Origin: Bradyrhizobium iriomotense
GTDB taxonomy: Bacteria; Pseudomonadota; Alphaproteobacteria; Rhizobiales; Xanthobacteraceae
Assembly: GCF_030160715.1 (NCBI RefSeq)
Contig: NZ_BSOW01000009.1
Coordinates: 124,001 to 188,000 of the forward strand
Length of the DNA: 64,000 nt
Reading direction: 5' to 3'
Made by a program: the position numbers and the translations under genes. Position 1 is the stretch's first letter. Every line of letters starts with the position of its first letter. Below the pieces are notes generated by a model. It saw nothing but the letters and a program-made list of their open reading frames with translations. It was not told where the DNA came from and made no database searches. Shown here in pieces: positions 1 through 10,226 of the stretch.

Positions 1-694
1 CATCGCGTCTTTCGCCGCCTATACGCTGGAGAAGAAGATCGCGAAGAATCCGTCGCGGTTCGGCCGCGGCGCGATCGAAGGCGTGGCTTCGCCGGAAAGC
101 GCCAACAACGCTGCGGCGCAGACCTCCTTCATCCCGCTGCTCACGCTCGGTATTCCGCCGAACGCGGTGATGGCTCTGATGGTCGGCGCGATGACGATTC
201 ACGGCATCGTGCCGGGCCCGCAGGTGATGCAGAAGCAGCCGGACCTGGTCTGGGGCATGATCGCTTCGATGTGGATCGGCAATCTGATGCTGATCATCAT
301 CAACCTGCCGCTGGTCGGCATCTGGGTGCGCCTGTTGCGCGTGCCCTACCGGCTGATGTTCCCCTCGATCGTGATCTTCTGCGCGATCGGCATCTACTCG
401 GTGAACAACGCGCCGGTCGACGTCATTCTCGCAGGCGTGTTCGGCCTCGTCGGCTACTGGCTGATCAAGCACGATTTCGAGCCGGCGCCGCTGCTGCTCG
501 GCATGGTGCTCGGACCGCTGATGGAGGAGAACCTGCGCCGCGCGCTGCTGATCTCGCGCGGCGACTGGAGCGTGTTCGTGACGCGTCCGCTCTCCGCCGT
601 GCTGCTTGCGGTCGCAGCCGCGCTCCTGGTGCTCACGGTTCTGCCGGTGCTGCGCGCCAAGCGCGACGAGGTGTTCACGGAATCGGAGAACTGA
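1..694 (+). CDS. tctA: Tripartite tricarboxylate transporter, large permease TctA (C-terminal part)
   Basis: Partial at the left edge. The reading frame is open from base 2 and ends with TGA at 692-694, so about 230 C-terminal residues are present. The conserved TctA stretch with ESANNAAAQTSFIPLLTLGIP is visible near the start, followed by several hydrophobic membrane segments and the PLLLGMVLGPLMEENLRRAL region typical of the end of the family. TctA is the large membrane subunit of the TctABC secondary transporters that import carboxylates with a periplasmic Bug/TctC protein. A GTG at 83 is in frame but lies inside the conserved domain and is not the real start. The next gene encodes a matching TctC-type binding protein. 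Confidence 0.9.
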   Translation, partial: IASFAAYTLEKKIAKNPSRFGRGAIEGVASPESANNAAAQTSFIPLLTLGIPPNAVMALMVGAMTIHGIVPGPQVMQKQPDLVWGMIASMWIGNLMLIIINLPLVGIWVRLLRVPYRLMFPSIVIFCAIGIYSVNNAPVDVILAGVFGLVGYWLIKHDFEPAPLLLGMVLGPLMEENLRRALLISRGDWSVFVTRPLSAVLLAVAAALLVLTVLPVLRAKRDEVFTESEN

Positions 695-756
695 TCCTGT
701 CGCGCCTGCGTCGGCGCGCCGCATAGACCCTCGGTGCTGCTTCGTGAAATGAAAAT

Positions 757-781
757 GCCGGCCGCATTGGCCGGCTTTTTT
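757..781 (+). terminator. Intrinsic terminator between tctA and the Bug gene
   Basis: A perfect 7-bp stem GCCGGCC/GGCCGGC (757-763 with 769-775), loop GCATT, followed by six T (776-781). It sits 62 bases after tctA and 23 bases before the next start codon, so transcription of the binding-protein gene is either read-through at reduced level or the hairpin protects the upstream transcript. Confidence 0.75.
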
Positions 782-804
782 GTTTGTGCTCAGAGGGAAC
801 CGAG

Positions 805-1785
805 ATGAAGTCCGTTCGCCTGCTTGCGCGCGCGTGTGTCGCTGCGACCGCCGCGCTGTGCGCCTTTGTCGCACCGGCGGCCGCGCAAAGCTATCCGACG
901 CGCAGCATCATTATGATCGTGCCGTTCGCGGCCGGTGGTCCGACCGACGTCGTCGCGCGCATCGTCACGGCGCATATGGCGCAGACGCTCGGACAGAGCA
1001 TCATTATCGAGAACGTCGTTGGTGCAGGCGGCACCACTGCCACCACGCGCGCCGCGCGCGCCGCGAACGACGGCTATACACTGATCACCGGGCATATGGG
1101 CACGCATGCCGCCTCCGTGCCGCTCTATCCCAAGCTCGTCTATCATCCCGAGAAGGACTTTGAGCCGGTCGCGCTGCTGGCGGGCACGCCGATCCTGATC
1201 CTGGCGCGCAAGGATTTTCCGCCGAAGGATTTGAAGGAGTTCGTCGCTTACGTGAAGGCCAATGCCGAGAAGGTCAACGCTGCGCATGCCGGTGTCGGCT
1301 CGGTCTCGCACGTGTCCTGCGAGCTCCTGCATTCGATCCTCGACATCAAGCCGGTGGGCGTGCCCTTCAACGGCACGGGACCGGCGATGAACGCGCTGGT
1401 CGCTGGTCAGGTCGACTATATGTGTGATCAGATCGTCAACGCCGTGCCGCAGATCAACGCCGGCACCATCAAGGCCTATGCGATCGCGACCGCCGAGCGC
1501 AATCCATCGCTGCCGAACGTCCCGACCACGGCGGAAGCAGGATTGCCGGCCTTCCAGGCCCAGGCCTGGAATGCGATCTTTGCGCCGAAGGGAACGTCGC
1601 CCGCGATCCTCGCAAGCCTGAACGCAGCCGCCTCCAAGGCGCTCGACGATGGGGCCGTGCGCAAGCGCCTGCTCGACCTCGGCAGCGTCATCCCGGCACC
1701 TGCCGAGCGGACGCCGGAAGCGCTCGCCGCCCTCGTCAAAGCCGAAATCGCGAAGTGGACCCCGGTGCTCAAGCCGGCGACTTAA
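805..1785 (+). CDS. tctC: Tripartite tricarboxylate transporter substrate-binding protein (Bug/TctC family)
   Basis: 326 residues. Starts at ATG 805 with GAGGG nine bases upstream; an in-frame TTG at 784 would add seven residues ahead of an already complete signal peptide. N-terminal export signal: Lys, Arg, then a hydrophobic Ala/Leu core ending in an AAAQS-like cleavage site. The mature protein begins with YPTRSIIMIVPFAAGGPTD, the hallmark Bug motif, and contains the GTHAA and PNVPTTAEAGLP family motifs. Bug proteins bind carboxylates or other small anions in the periplasm and deliver them to TctAB. Its place directly after tctA fits that role. The ligand cannot be told from sequence. Confidence 0.9.
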   Translation: MKSVRLLARACVAATAALCAFVAPAAAQSYPTRSIIMIVPFAAGGPTDVVARIVTAHMAQTLGQSIIIENVVGAGGTTATTRAARAANDGYTLITGHMGTHAASVPLYPKLVYHPEKDFEPVALLAGTPILILARKDFPPKDLKEFVAYVKANAEKVNAAHAGVGSVSHVSCELLHSILDIKPVGVPFNGTGPAMNALVAGQVDYMCDQIVNAVPQINAGTIKAYAIATAERNPSLPNVPTTAEAGLPAFQAQAWNAIFAPKGTSPAILASLNAAASKALDDGAVRKRLLDLGSVIPAPAERTPEALAALVKAEIAKWTPVLKPAT

Positions 1786-1807
1786 GCAGTCCGATCAAGC
1801 TGATAGG

Positions 1808-1843
1808 CAAGGGGCGGGACGCAAGTTCCGCCCCTTGTCGTTT
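1808..1843 (+). terminator. Intrinsic terminator after tctC
   Basis: Ten perfect base pairs CAAGGGGCGG/CCGCCCCTTG (1808-1817 with 1828-1837), extendable by two weaker pairs, followed by TCGTTT. It lies 22 bases after the tctC stop. Confidence 0.75.
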
Positions 1844-1869
1844 GCCGGCGGAACGCTCACTTTTCCGGG

Positions 1870-1875
1870 TATAAT
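1870..1875 (+). promoter_or_regulatory. Possible -10 box ahead of thyA
   Basis: A perfect TATAAT in very GC-rich DNA, 85 bases before the thyA start. No good -35 hexamer lies at 16-18 bases, so this is a suggestion only. Confidence 0.3.
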
Positions 1876-1959
1876 CTGTGTGCAGCAGCGAATCGCTGCT
1901 GTCGCGGCACGGGACCGGCCGCTAAGTTCGCCGTCCCCCAAAAGGCCCATAGCGCACGC

Positions 1960-2754
1960 ATGCACCAGTATCAGGACCTGCTCGAGCGGATTCTCTCAGA
2001 CGGTGTCGAGAAGCGAGACCGGACCGGCACCGGGACGCTGTCGGTGTTCGGCCATCAGATGCGCTTCAACCTCGCGGCCGGCTTTCCGATGCTGACCACC
2101 AAGCGGCTGCCGCTGAAGGCGATCGTGCATGAGCTATTGTGGTTCCTGAAGGGCGACACCAACATCAAGTACCTCAAGGACAACGGCGTCACCATCTGGG
2201 ACGAATGGGCCGATGCCAACGGCGATCTCGGGCCAGTCTACGGTCATCAATGGCGCTCCTGGCCTACGGCTGACGGGCGCAGCATCGACCAGATCGCCAA
2301 CGTCGTCGACATGATCAAGCGCAACCCGGACTCACGCCGGCTGATCGTCACCGCCTGGAATCCCGCCGACGTCGAGAAGATGGCGCTGCCGCCCTGCCAC
2401 CTGCTGTTCCAATTCTATGTCGCGAACGGCAAATTGTCGTGCCAGCTCTATCAGCGCTCGGCCGACGTCTTCCTCGGCGTGCCCTTCAACATCGCCTCCT
2501 ATGCGCTGCTCACGATGATGGTCGCGCAGGTCACGGGGCTGAAGCTTGGCGACTTCGTGCACTCGCTCGGCGACACGCATCTCTATTCCAATCATCTGGA
2601 GCAGGCGCGGCTTCAGCTCACGCGGACGCCGCGCCCGCTGCCGGTGATGCGGATCAATCCGGACGTGCAGGACATCTTCTCCTTCCGCTATGAGGATTTC
2701 GAGCTTGTCGGCTATGATCCCCATCCGCACATCAAGGCGGAAGTCGCGGTCTAG
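1960..2754 (+). CDS. thyA: Thymidylate synthase
   Basis: 264 residues, the same length as the E. coli enzyme. Converts dUMP and methylenetetrahydrofolate to dTMP and dihydrofolate in the cytoplasm. The catalytic Cys is at residue 146 in [11 protein letters not shown], and the folate- and dUMP-binding motifs [38 protein letters not shown] and HLYSNH are intact. The gene is followed four bases later by an acetyltransferase and then by dihydrofolate reductase, the enzyme that recycles the dihydrofolate it makes, so the three are probably one operon. Confidence 0.97.
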   Translation: MHQYQDLLERILSDGVEKRDRTGTGTLSVFGHQMRFNLAAGFPMLTTKRLPLKAIVHELLWFLKGDTNIKYLKDNGVTIWDEWADANGDLGPVYGHQWRSWPTADGRSIDQIANVVDMIKRNPDSRRLIVTAWNPADVEKMALPPCHLLFQFYVANGKLSCQLYQRSADVFLGVPFNIASYALLTMMVAQVTGLKLGDFVHSLGDTHLYSNHLEQARLQLTRTPRPLPVMRINPDVQDIFSFRYEDFELVGYDPHPHIKAEVAV

Positions 2755-2759
2755 CGCCG

Positions 2760-3245
2760 ATGTCGCTTCTGATCCGTCGCGCTCGATCCGATGAGACCGG
2801 GCTCGTTCTCTCCTTCATCCGCGAGCTCGCCGAGTACGAGAAGCTCTCGCACGAGGTGGAAGCGACGGAAGCGATGATTGCGGAGGCGCTGTTCGGCGCG
2901 AACCCGCGGCTCTATTGCGCGATCACCGAATGGAACGGCGAGGCGGTCGGCTTCGCGGTGTGGTTCGTCAATTTCTCCACCTTCAGCGGCCGCCACGGCA
3001 TCTATCTCGAGGATCTCTACGTGCGGCCCTCGCATCGCGGCAAGGGCATCGGCACGGCGCTGCTCAACTATCTCGCCAAGGAATGCGTCGACAACGGCTG
3101 GTCACGGCTGCAATGGTCGGTGCTGGACTGGAACGCGCCGTCGATCGCGTTCTACAAGTCGCTCGGCGCCGTCATGATGGATGACTGGACGCTGTGCCGC
3201 GTCACCGGTGACGCACTGACGCGGCTTGCAGGGAAGGCGCCCTGA
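2760..3245 (+). CDS. GNAT family N-acetyltransferase, diamine/thialysine acetyltransferase-like
   Basis: 161 residues. The acetyl-CoA binding motif A is clear: EDLYVRPSHRGKGIGTALL (about residues 84-102), followed by the WSVLDWNAPSIAFYKSLGA motif B. The YLEDLYVRP lead-in and FSTFSGRHG segment resemble the SSAT group that acetylates polyamines or thialysine. The start is five bases after thyA and the stop is one base before the folA start, so it is translated as part of the thyA-folA operon. The substrate is unproved. Confidence 0.85.
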   Translation: MSLLIRRARSDETGLVLSFIRELAEYEKLSHEVEATEAMIAEALFGANPRLYCAITEWNGEAVGFAVWFVNFSTFSGRHGIYLEDLYVRPSHRGKGIGTALLNYLAKECVDNGWSRLQWSVLDWNAPSIAFYKSLGAVMMDDWTLCRVTGDALTRLAGKAP

Positions 3246-3246
3246 G

Positions 3247-3750
3247 ATGGAGATCGTCTTCGTCGTGGCCATCGCGGAGAACGGCGTCATCGGCGCCGGC
3301 AGCGCCATCCCGTGGCGGCTGAAATCCGACATGCAGCGCTTCAAGGCGCTCACCATCGGCAAGCCGGTGGTGATGGGCCGCAAGACCTTTGAGTCGCTGC
3401 CCCGGCCGCTGCCGGGTCGCACCAACATCGTCATCACCCGCGATGCGGGCTTCCGCGCGGCTGGCGCCGTCGTGACCACGTCCTCGGCGGATGCCTATGC
3501 GATCGCGCGCGGCGATGCCCTGCGGCGGTCGGTCGCCGAGATTGCCGTGATCGGCGGCGCCGAAATCTATCGCCAATGGCTCGATCGCGCCGACCGCCTC
3601 GAAGTCACCGAGGTGCATGCGCGCCCCGAGGGCGATACTGTCTTTGAGATCAATCAGGCAGAGTGGGAGGAGGTCGCGCGTGTCCGTCATCCGGCGGGAG
3701 GCGACGACAGCGCCGATTTCTCCTATGTGACATATCGTCGGCGGCCGTAA
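3247..3750 (+). CDS. folA: Dihydrofolate reductase
   Basis: 167 residues. Reduces dihydrofolate to tetrahydrofolate with NADPH. Recognised from GVIGAGSAIPWRLKSDMQRF (substrate and cofactor loop), GKPVVMGRKTFESLPRPLPG (NADPH binding) and the EIAVIGGAEIYRQW segment. ATG 3247 is one base after the preceding TGA and has GGGAAGG upstream; a longer in-frame extension to 3226 overlaps the acetyltransferase and is unlikely. Supplies tetrahydrofolate to ThyA, three genes upstream in the same cluster. Confidence 0.96.
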   Translation: MEIVFVVAIAENGVIGAGSAIPWRLKSDMQRFKALTIGKPVVMGRKTFESLPRPLPGRTNIVITRDAGFRAAGAVVTTSSADAYAIARGDALRRSVAEIAVIGGAEIYRQWLDRADRLEVTEVHARPEGDTVFEINQAEWEEVARVRHPAGGDDSADFSYVTYRRRP

Positions 3751-3910
3751 CATTAACCGCTTTCACCAATGTTTACATTGACTTTTCCTCAGCGCGGCAT
3801 AGCTCGGAGACGGTCAGGCGTGCGTTGTAAGGGGGCAAGGCGTCCCCTATAAAGCCGGACCGGACAAAGCGGGCGGGGGCAATTCCAGACCCTGCCGAGG
3901 AGACTGTCGA

Positions 3911-5050
3911 ATGCCGTGGAAGAATCAGGGCGGTGGCCCGTGGGGCTCTGGCCCGAAAGGGCCATGGGGCACAGGCCCGCAACCGGTCGGGCCGAGGCCG
4001 CCGGATCTGGAAGACCTTCTGCGGCGCGGCCAGGACCGGCTCCAGCAGCTTTTGCCGGGCGGTTATTTCAGCGGCATCGGCATCACCGTCATCGTGCTGT
4101 TCATCGCCGCGATCTGGCTCGCCTCGGGCTTCTTCCGCGTGCAGTCGGAAGAGCTCGGGGTCGTCCTGCGCTTCGGCAAGCATGTGCGCACCGTGCAGCC
4201 GGGCCTGAACTACCATCTGCCCTATCCGATCGAGACGGTGCTGCTGCCGAAGGCGCTGCGTGTCTCGACCATCTCCATCGGCATGACGCTGATCGACGAT
4301 CCCTCCAGGCGCGGCCGTACCATCCGCGACGTGCCAGAAGAGAGTCTGATGCTGACCGGCGACGAGAACATAGTCGACGTCGACTTCACCGTGCTCTGGC
4401 GTATCAAGCCGGATGGTGTCGGCGACTTCCTGTTCAACATCCAGAATCCCGAGGGCACAGTGAAGGCGGTCGCCGAAAGCGCGATGCGCGAGGTGATTGG
4501 CCGCTCGCAGATCCAGCCGATCCTGACCGGCGCCCGCAACACCACCGAGCAGGGCGTGCAGGAGCTGATGCAGCGGACGCTCGACGGCTACGGCTCCGGC
4601 ATTCTGATCACCCAGGTGCAGATGCAGAAGGTCGACCCGCCGGCGCAGGTCATCGACGCCTTCCGCGACGTGCAGGCGGCGCGCGCCGATCTCGAGCGGT
4701 TGCAGAACGAGGCCCAGACCTATGCCAACCGTGTCGTGCCCGAATCGCGCGGCCGCGCCGCACAGATCCTCCAGGCCGCCGAGGGCTACAGGGAACAAGT
4801 GATCGCCGAGGCCAAGGGCCAGAGCGCGCGCTTTTTGAAAGTGTACGAGGAATACAAGAAGGCCCCCGACGTGACGCGTGAACGGATTTATCTGGAGACG
4901 ATGGAGCGCGTGCTCGGCGGCTCGGAAAAGCTCGTCTATGACGGCGCCGCGACCGGACAAGGCGGTGTCGTGCCCTATCTCCCGCTCAACGAGCTGACAG
5001 CGAAGCGGCCGGCGGCCACCTCCGGCCAACAGACCGGAGGCACCCGATGA
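3911..5050 (+). CDS. hflK: FtsH protease activity modulator HflK
   Basis: 379 residues. Glycine/proline-rich N-terminus (WKNQGGGPWGSGPKGPWG), one membrane segment at about 55-75, then an SPFH/prohibitin domain starting with FFRVQSEELGVVLRFGK, and a charged coiled-coil C-terminus containing ARADLERLQNEAQTYANRV. HflK and HflC form a large inner-membrane complex that encloses and regulates the FtsH protease. The stop overlaps the hflC start by four bases (ATGA at 5047-5050), the usual coupled arrangement. Confidence 0.95.
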   Translation: MPWKNQGGGPWGSGPKGPWGTGPQPVGPRPPDLEDLLRRGQDRLQQLLPGGYFSGIGITVIVLFIAAIWLASGFFRVQSEELGVVLRFGKHVRTVQPGLNYHLPYPIETVLLPKALRVSTISIGMTLIDDPSRRGRTIRDVPEESLMLTGDENIVDVDFTVLWRIKPDGVGDFLFNIQNPEGTVKAVAESAMREVIGRSQIQPILTGARNTTEQGVQELMQRTLDGYGSGILITQVQMQKVDPPAQVIDAFRDVQAARADLERLQNEAQTYANRVVPESRGRAAQILQAAEGYREQVIAEAKGQSARFLKVYEEYKKAPDVTRERIYLETMERVLGGSEKLVYDGAATGQGGVVPYLPLNELTAKRPAATSGQQTGGTR

Positions 5051-5952
5051 GGTCTCCGGTTACAGGCATCGTCTCGCTGATCGTCCTGCTGCTCATCCTG
5101 ATCGTGGCCTACAGCTCGGTCTTCACGGTGCAGCAGACCGAGCAGGCGCTCGTGGTCCGTCTCGGCGAGCCCGTCAAGGTCGTCACCGAGCCCGGGCTGA
5201 ACTTCAAGGCGCCGTTCATCGACAGCGTGATCAGCATCGACAAGCGCATCCTCGATCTGGAAAACCCGTCGCAGGAAGTGATCGCCTCCGACCAGAAGCG
5301 GCTCGTGGTCGACGCCTTTGCGCGCTACCGAATCAAGAACGCGCTGCGCTTCTATCAGAGCGTCGGCTCGATCCAGGCCGCCAACCTCCAGCTCACGACG
5401 CTGCTCAACGCGGCACTGCGCCGCGTGCTCGGCGAGGTCACCTTCATCACGGTCGTGCGGGACGAACGCGAGAAGCTGATGGGCCGCATCCGCGAGCAGC
5501 TCGACCGCGAGGCTGACGGCTACGGTATCTCGGTCGTCGACGTCCGGATTCGCCGCGCCGACTTGCCCGAGCAGAACAGCCAGGCGGTCTACGACCGGAT
5601 GAAGACCGAGCGCCAGCGTGAAGCAGCCGAGTTCCGTGCGCAGGGCGGCCAGAAGGCGCAGGAAATCCGCTCCAAGGCGGACCGCGAGGCGACCGTGATC
5701 ATCGCGGAAGCCAACTCGCAGGCTGAGCAGACGCGCGGCGCGGGCGATGCGGAGCGCACGCGGCTGTTCGCGGAAGCCTACGGCAAGGATCAGGACTTCT
5801 TCGCCTTCTTCCGTTCGATGTCGGCCTATGAGACCGGGCTGCGCTCGAGCGACACTCGCTATCTGCTGCGGCCGAACTCGGATTTCTTCCGGTACTTCGG
5901 TAGCCCAAGCGGCAAGGCGGGCGCCGAAGCGCAGGCGGCGCCGAAACAATAA
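5047..5952 (+). CDS. hflC: FtsH protease activity modulator HflC
   Basis: 301 residues. One N-terminal membrane segment (residues about 7-27), then the SPFH domain beginning SSVFTVQQTEQALVVRLGEP, and a coiled-coil region with ERQREAAEFRAQGGQKAQEI. Partner of HflK; translationally coupled by a four-base overlap. Ends in an alanine-rich tail. Confidence 0.95.
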   Translation: MRSPVTGIVSLIVLLLILIVAYSSVFTVQQTEQALVVRLGEPVKVVTEPGLNFKAPFIDSVISIDKRILDLENPSQEVIASDQKRLVVDAFARYRIKNALRFYQSVGSIQAANLQLTTLLNAALRRVLGEVTFITVVRDEREKLMGRIREQLDREADGYGISVVDVRIRRADLPEQNSQAVYDRMKTERQREAAEFRAQGGQKAQEIRSKADREATVIIAEANSQAEQTRGAGDAERTRLFAEAYGKDQDFFAFFRSMSAYETGLRSSDTRYLLRPNSDFFRYFGSPSGKAGAEAQAAPKQ

Positions 5953-5960
5953 GACGGAAC

Positions 5961-5986
5961 AAGGGGCGGCCCCGGCGCCGCCCCTT
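5961..5986 (+). other. Strong GC hairpin after hflC, without a T tract
   Basis: Perfect ten-base stem AAGGGGCGGC/GCCGCCCCTT around a six-base loop, nine bases after the hflC stop. It is followed by CGCAGAAC rather than T, so it probably protects the 3' end or reduces expression of the next gene rather than terminating cleanly. The stem resembles that of the tctC terminator at 1808. Confidence 0.55.
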
Positions 5987-6024
5987 CGCAGAACAAGAAC
6001 GGCACAAGGGGAGGTTCCAGTCCG

Positions 6025-6228
6025 ATGAGGTCCATAGCGTTTGCCGACTTCCTCATCGGCTTGGGCATCCTGTTTGTGCTGGAAGGCTTGATGTTCGCGG
6101 CGAGTCCCGCCTGGATGCGCAAGGCGATGAAGAGCGCGCTTGCAACTCCCGATCACATCCTGCGTGGCGTGGGCATCGCCTCGGCCGTGGCGGGCCTGAT
6201 CCTGATCTGGTGGATACGGCGCCACTGA
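6025..6228 (+). CDS. DUF2065 family small membrane protein (YjeT-like)
   Basis: 67 residues with two hydrophobic segments (about 5-27 and 45-63) separated by a basic loop containing WMRKAMKSAL. Matches the DUF2065/YjeT family, which is regularly found beside hflC. AAGGGGAGG precedes the start (6006-6014). Function unknown; position suggests a link with HflKC/FtsH membrane quality control. Confidence 0.85.
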   Translation: MRSIAFADFLIGLGILFVLEGLMFAASPAWMRKAMKSALATPDHILRGVGIASAVAGLILIWWIRRH

Positions 6229-6386
6229 GCCCGGCATCTCCAGCGCGAACGCTAAAGTGAAGCAAAGCCGCCGGTTTTTCGCCGTATTATCCGGGTCTTG
6301 AGGCCCGTTAACCTCCGTGCTTGCGCCGCCACCCCGTTCGAGCGCAGTCTGGAGATCGAATCCTTAATTCTCTTTCGGAGATCACA

Positions 6387-7901
6387 ATGACCGCTGCCAC
6401 CATTGCCACGACCCGTTTGCGCCATTGCGTGCGACTTGGGCTGGCTGCGATCGCCATCGGCGCGTTCAGTGCGTTCGGCTCGCCGGCTTACGCGCGCGGA
6501 CCGGAGGGCATCGCCGACGTCGCCGAGAAGGTGATCGATGCGGTCGTCAACATCTCGACCTCGCAGACCGTCGAGGCCAAGGGCGGCGGCACCAACACCA
6601 TGCCGCAACTGCCGCCCGGCTCGCCCTTCGAGGAATTCTTCGACGACTTCTTCAAGAACCGCCGCGGTCCCGGCGGCGGCAGCAAGGGTGGCGACAGAGG
6701 CGACAGCGGCCCGCCGCGCAAGACCAACTCGCTCGGCTCCGGCTTCATCATCGACACCTCCGGCGTCGTCGTCACCAACAATCACGTCATCGCGGATGCC
6801 GACGAGATCAACGTCATTCTGAACGACGGCACCAAGATCAAGGCCGAGCTCGTCGGCGTCGACAAGAAGACCGACCTCGCCGTCTTGAAGTTCAAGCCGC
6901 CGAAGCAGCTGGTCTCGGTGAAGTTCGGCGACTCCGACAAGCTGCACCTCGGCGACTGGGTGGTCGCGATCGGCAACCCCTTCAGCCTCGGCGGCACGGT
7001 GACGGCCGGCATCGTCTCGGCCAAGAACCGCGACATCTCGTCGGGCCCCTATGACAGCTACATCCAGACCGACGCCGCCATCAACCGCGGCAATTCCGGC
7101 GGCCCGCTGTTCAACCTCGAAGGCGAAGTGATCGGCGTCAACACGCTGATCATCTCGCCGTCCGGCGGCTCGATCGGCATCGGCTTCGCCGTGCCGTCGA
7201 AGACGGTCGCTGGCGTCGTCGACCAGCTTCGCCAGTTCGGCGAGCTGCGCCGTGGCTGGCTCGGCGTGCGCATCCAGAGCGTGACGGACGAGATCGCCGA
7301 AAGCCTCAACATCAAGCCGCCGCGCGGCGCGCTGGTCGCAGGCGTCGACGAGAAGGGCCCGGCAAAGCCCGCCGGCATCGAGCCCGGCGACGTCGTCGTC
7401 AAGTTCGACGGCAAGGACATCAAGGACCCGAAGGATCTCTCCCGCGTCGTCGCCGATACGGCTGTCGACAAGGAGGTCGACGTCGTCGTCATCCGCAAGG
7501 GCCAGGAGGAGACCAAGCGCGTCAAGCTCGGCCGCTTGCAGGATCCCGACAAGGTCCAGGCCGCGGTGAAGACTGACGAGCCGGTGCCGGAGAAGCCGGT
7601 GACGCAGAAGGCGCTCGGCCTCGATCTGGCGACACTGAGCAAGGACCTGCGCACGCGCTACAAGATCAAGGACACCGTCAAGGGCGTGGTCGTCACCAAT
7701 GTCGACGCCAATTCCGACGCTGCCGAGAAGCGGCTCTCTGCCGGCGACGTCATCGTCGAGGTGGCGCAGGAGGCCGTCTCCAGCGGCGCCGACGTCCAGA
7801 AGCGCATCGACCAGCTGAAGAAGGACGGCAAGAAGTCCGTGCTGCTGCTCGTCTCCAACGGCGATGGCGAATTGCGGTTCGTGGCGCTGAGCGTGCAGTA
7901 A
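6387..7901 (+). CDS. degP: DegP/MucD-type periplasmic serine endoprotease (Do family)
   Basis: 504 residues from ATG 6387 (CGGAG seven bases upstream); a longer frame to 6321 adds residues before the signal peptide. Signal peptide about 1-37 ending SPAYA. Trypsin-like domain with catalytic His133 (NNHVI), Asp163 (KTDLAVL) and Ser237 (RGNSGGP). Two PDZ domains follow at about 265-375 (RRGWLGVRIQ start) and 405-500. The flexible glycine-rich insert at about 91-108 is in the usual LA-loop position. Degrades or refolds damaged envelope proteins. Its place after hflKC and DUF2065 groups membrane and periplasmic quality control. Confidence 0.94.
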   Translation: MTAATIATTRLRHCVRLGLAAIAIGAFSAFGSPAYARGPEGIADVAEKVIDAVVNISTSQTVEAKGGGTNTMPQLPPGSPFEEFFDDFFKNRRGPGGGSKGGDRGDSGPPRKTNSLGSGFIIDTSGVVVTNNHVIADADEINVILNDGTKIKAELVGVDKKTDLAVLKFKPPKQLVSVKFGDSDKLHLGDWVVAIGNPFSLGGTVTAGIVSAKNRDISSGPYDSYIQTDAAINRGNSGGPLFNLEGEVIGVNTLIISPSGGSIGIGFAVPSKTVAGVVDQLRQFGELRRGWLGVRIQSVTDEIAESLNIKPPRGALVAGVDEKGPAKPAGIEPGDVVVKFDGKDIKDPKDLSRVVADTAVDKEVDVVVIRKGQEETKRVKLGRLQDPDKVQAAVKTDEPVPEKPVTQKALGLDLATLSKDLRTRYKIKDTVKGVVVTNVDANSDAAEKRLSAGDVIVEVAQEAVSSGADVQKRIDQLKKDGKKSVLLLVSNGDGELRFVALSVQ

Positions 7902-7926
7902 GGCACGCGTTTGGCCGCATACTCGC

Positions 7927-8047
7927 TGTCATGCCCCGCGAAAGCGGGGCATCCAGCACGCCGCGGCTTCTCCGTACCCGTCGCTGTCTCTGGAATACTG
8001 GATCACCCGCTCCAGTGCGCAATTGCGCACAAGGCGGGTGATGACAG
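7927..8047. repeat. Intergenic palindromic repeat, family A copy 1
   Basis: About 120 bases flanked by TGTCAT and ATGACAG and containing the hairpin GCCCCGC-GAAA-GCGGGGC (7933-7950) and a second inverted pair CACCCGC/GCGGGTG. Lies between the convergent ends of degP and serB. The same element, in the other orientation, is at 13163-13266 (shared parts: ATCCAG.ACGCCGCGGC, TACTGGAT, CCCCGC..AA/TT..GCGGGG). Confidence 0.65.
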
Positions 8048-8058
8048 CGGAGGGGAGG

Positions 8059-8964
<906 letters not shown>

Positions 8965-8975
8965 TTGAGGTTTTC

Positions 8976-9902
8976 GTGAGCGAGGGGCAAGTGAGCAAGG
9001 CCGTGCTTATCGCAGGCCCGACCGCCAGCGGCAAGTCGGCGCTGGCGCTCGAACTTGCGCTGAGTGCCGGCGGTGTCGTGATCAACGCCGATTCCATGCA
9101 GGTCTATCGTGATCTGCGCATCATCACGGCGCGCCCGACGCGGGACGAGGAGGCGCAGGTTCCGCATCGTCTCTATGGCCATGTCGACGCGGCCGTGAAT
9201 TTTTCGACCGGCGCCTGGCTCGCGGATGCGGCCGTCGCGCTGGCTGAGGCGCGGGCGCAAGGCGGCCAGCCGATCTTCATCGGCGGCACCGGGCTCTATT
9301 TCAAGGCGCTGACGAGGGGCCTCTCGACCGTGCCGCCGATCCCGCCCGAGGTGCGCGACAGCGTGCGCGCGCGGCTCGAGCGCAACGGCGTCGAGGCGCT
9401 GCATGCGGAACTCGCGAGCCGCGATCCGGTCGCCGCCGGACGGCTGAATGTGCGCGACCGCACCCGCATCGCACGGGCGCTCGAGGTGGTCGAGGCGACC
9501 GGCCGCTCGCTGCTCGACTGGCACCGCGAGGGCCAGCCGCCGCTGTTGCCGGAAGACAGTTTTCGCGCACTGTTTCTCGCCCCCGAGCGCGATGAGCTCT
9601 ACGCCCGCATCGATGCCCGCTTCGAGGCCATGCTCGGCGCCGGCGCGCTTGCCGAGGTCGAGCGGCTCGTCGCGCGCGATCTCGATCCGCTGTTGCCGGC
9701 CATGAAAGCCCATGGCGTGCCCGTGCTGATCCGGCACCTGCGTGGCGAGATCAGCCGGGACGAGGCGGCTGCCATCGGCCGCGCCGACACTCGCCACTAC
9801 GCCAAACGCCAGTTCACCTGGTTCCGCCACCAATTGCCCGAGTTCGAATGGGTGAAGCCGGAGGAGGCAAGGGGGTGGCTGGCGGCCGTGGGCGCGGGGT
9901 GA
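8976..9902 (+). CDS. miaA: tRNA dimethylallyltransferase
   Basis: 308 residues. P-loop GPTASGKS (residues 14-21), [14 protein letters not shown] (tRNA/substrate contact), [11 protein letters not shown] and the C-terminal [14 protein letters not shown] motif ([10 protein letters not shown]). Transfers a dimethylallyl group to A37 of tRNAs reading UNN codons. The GTG at 8976 has GAGG five bases upstream; a second GTG at 8991 with GAGGGG upstream gives a start five residues shorter and is equally plausible. Confidence 0.95.
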   Translation: MSEGQVSKAVLIAGPTASGKSALALELALSAGGVVINADSMQVYRDLRIITARPTRDEEAQVPHRLYGHVDAAVNFSTGAWLADAAVALAEARAQGGQPIFIGGTGLYFKALTRGLSTVPPIPPEVRDSVRARLERNGVEALHAELASRDPVAAGRLNVRDRTRIARALEVVEATGRSLLDWHREGQPPLLPEDSFRALFLAPERDELYARIDARFEAMLGAGALAEVERLVARDLDPLLPAMKAHGVPVLIRHLRGEISRDEAAAIGRADTRHYAKRQFTWFRHQLPEFEWVKPEEARGWLAAVGAG

Positions 9903-9923
9903 GGGCGGCGCCGCTCATTCAGC

Positions 9924-10075
9924 CGTCGTTCCGGGGCGCGCGCAGCGCGAGCCCGGAACCCATAATCCCAGACGGTTGTGTGGCGATGACTGCCGGCCAC
10001 CGCTTCGCGCCTCATCACGGCCTGTGGTTATGGATTCCGGGCTCGCTCGATTTCCGCGAGCGCCCCGGAATGACG
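9924..10075. repeat. Intergenic inverted repeat, family B
   Basis: About 150 bases whose ends are inverted copies: CGTTCCGGGGCGC...CCCGGAACCCATAA on the left and TTATGGATTCCGGG...GCGCCCCGGAATGACG on the right. Each end also folds on itself. No coding potential. Such elements are common between genes in Bradyrhizobium. Confidence 0.65.
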
Positions 10076-10226
10076 AGCTTTTGTGGCTCCGCCGCAAATT
10101 CCCTCTCGCCGAATGCCGGGAACGCCGCTACAATTCTCGAAATCGCGCGAAAATGGCCGCATTGCCTTGACATCCGGGCTTTGGCCGCTATGGTTCGCGC
10201 AACCTTTGGGAAGCCGGGCCGACCTC

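Noticed and set aside
5961..5986. Intrinsic terminator after hflC
   Set aside because: The hairpin is strong but is followed by CGCAGAAC, not a T tract, so it is listed only as a hairpin.
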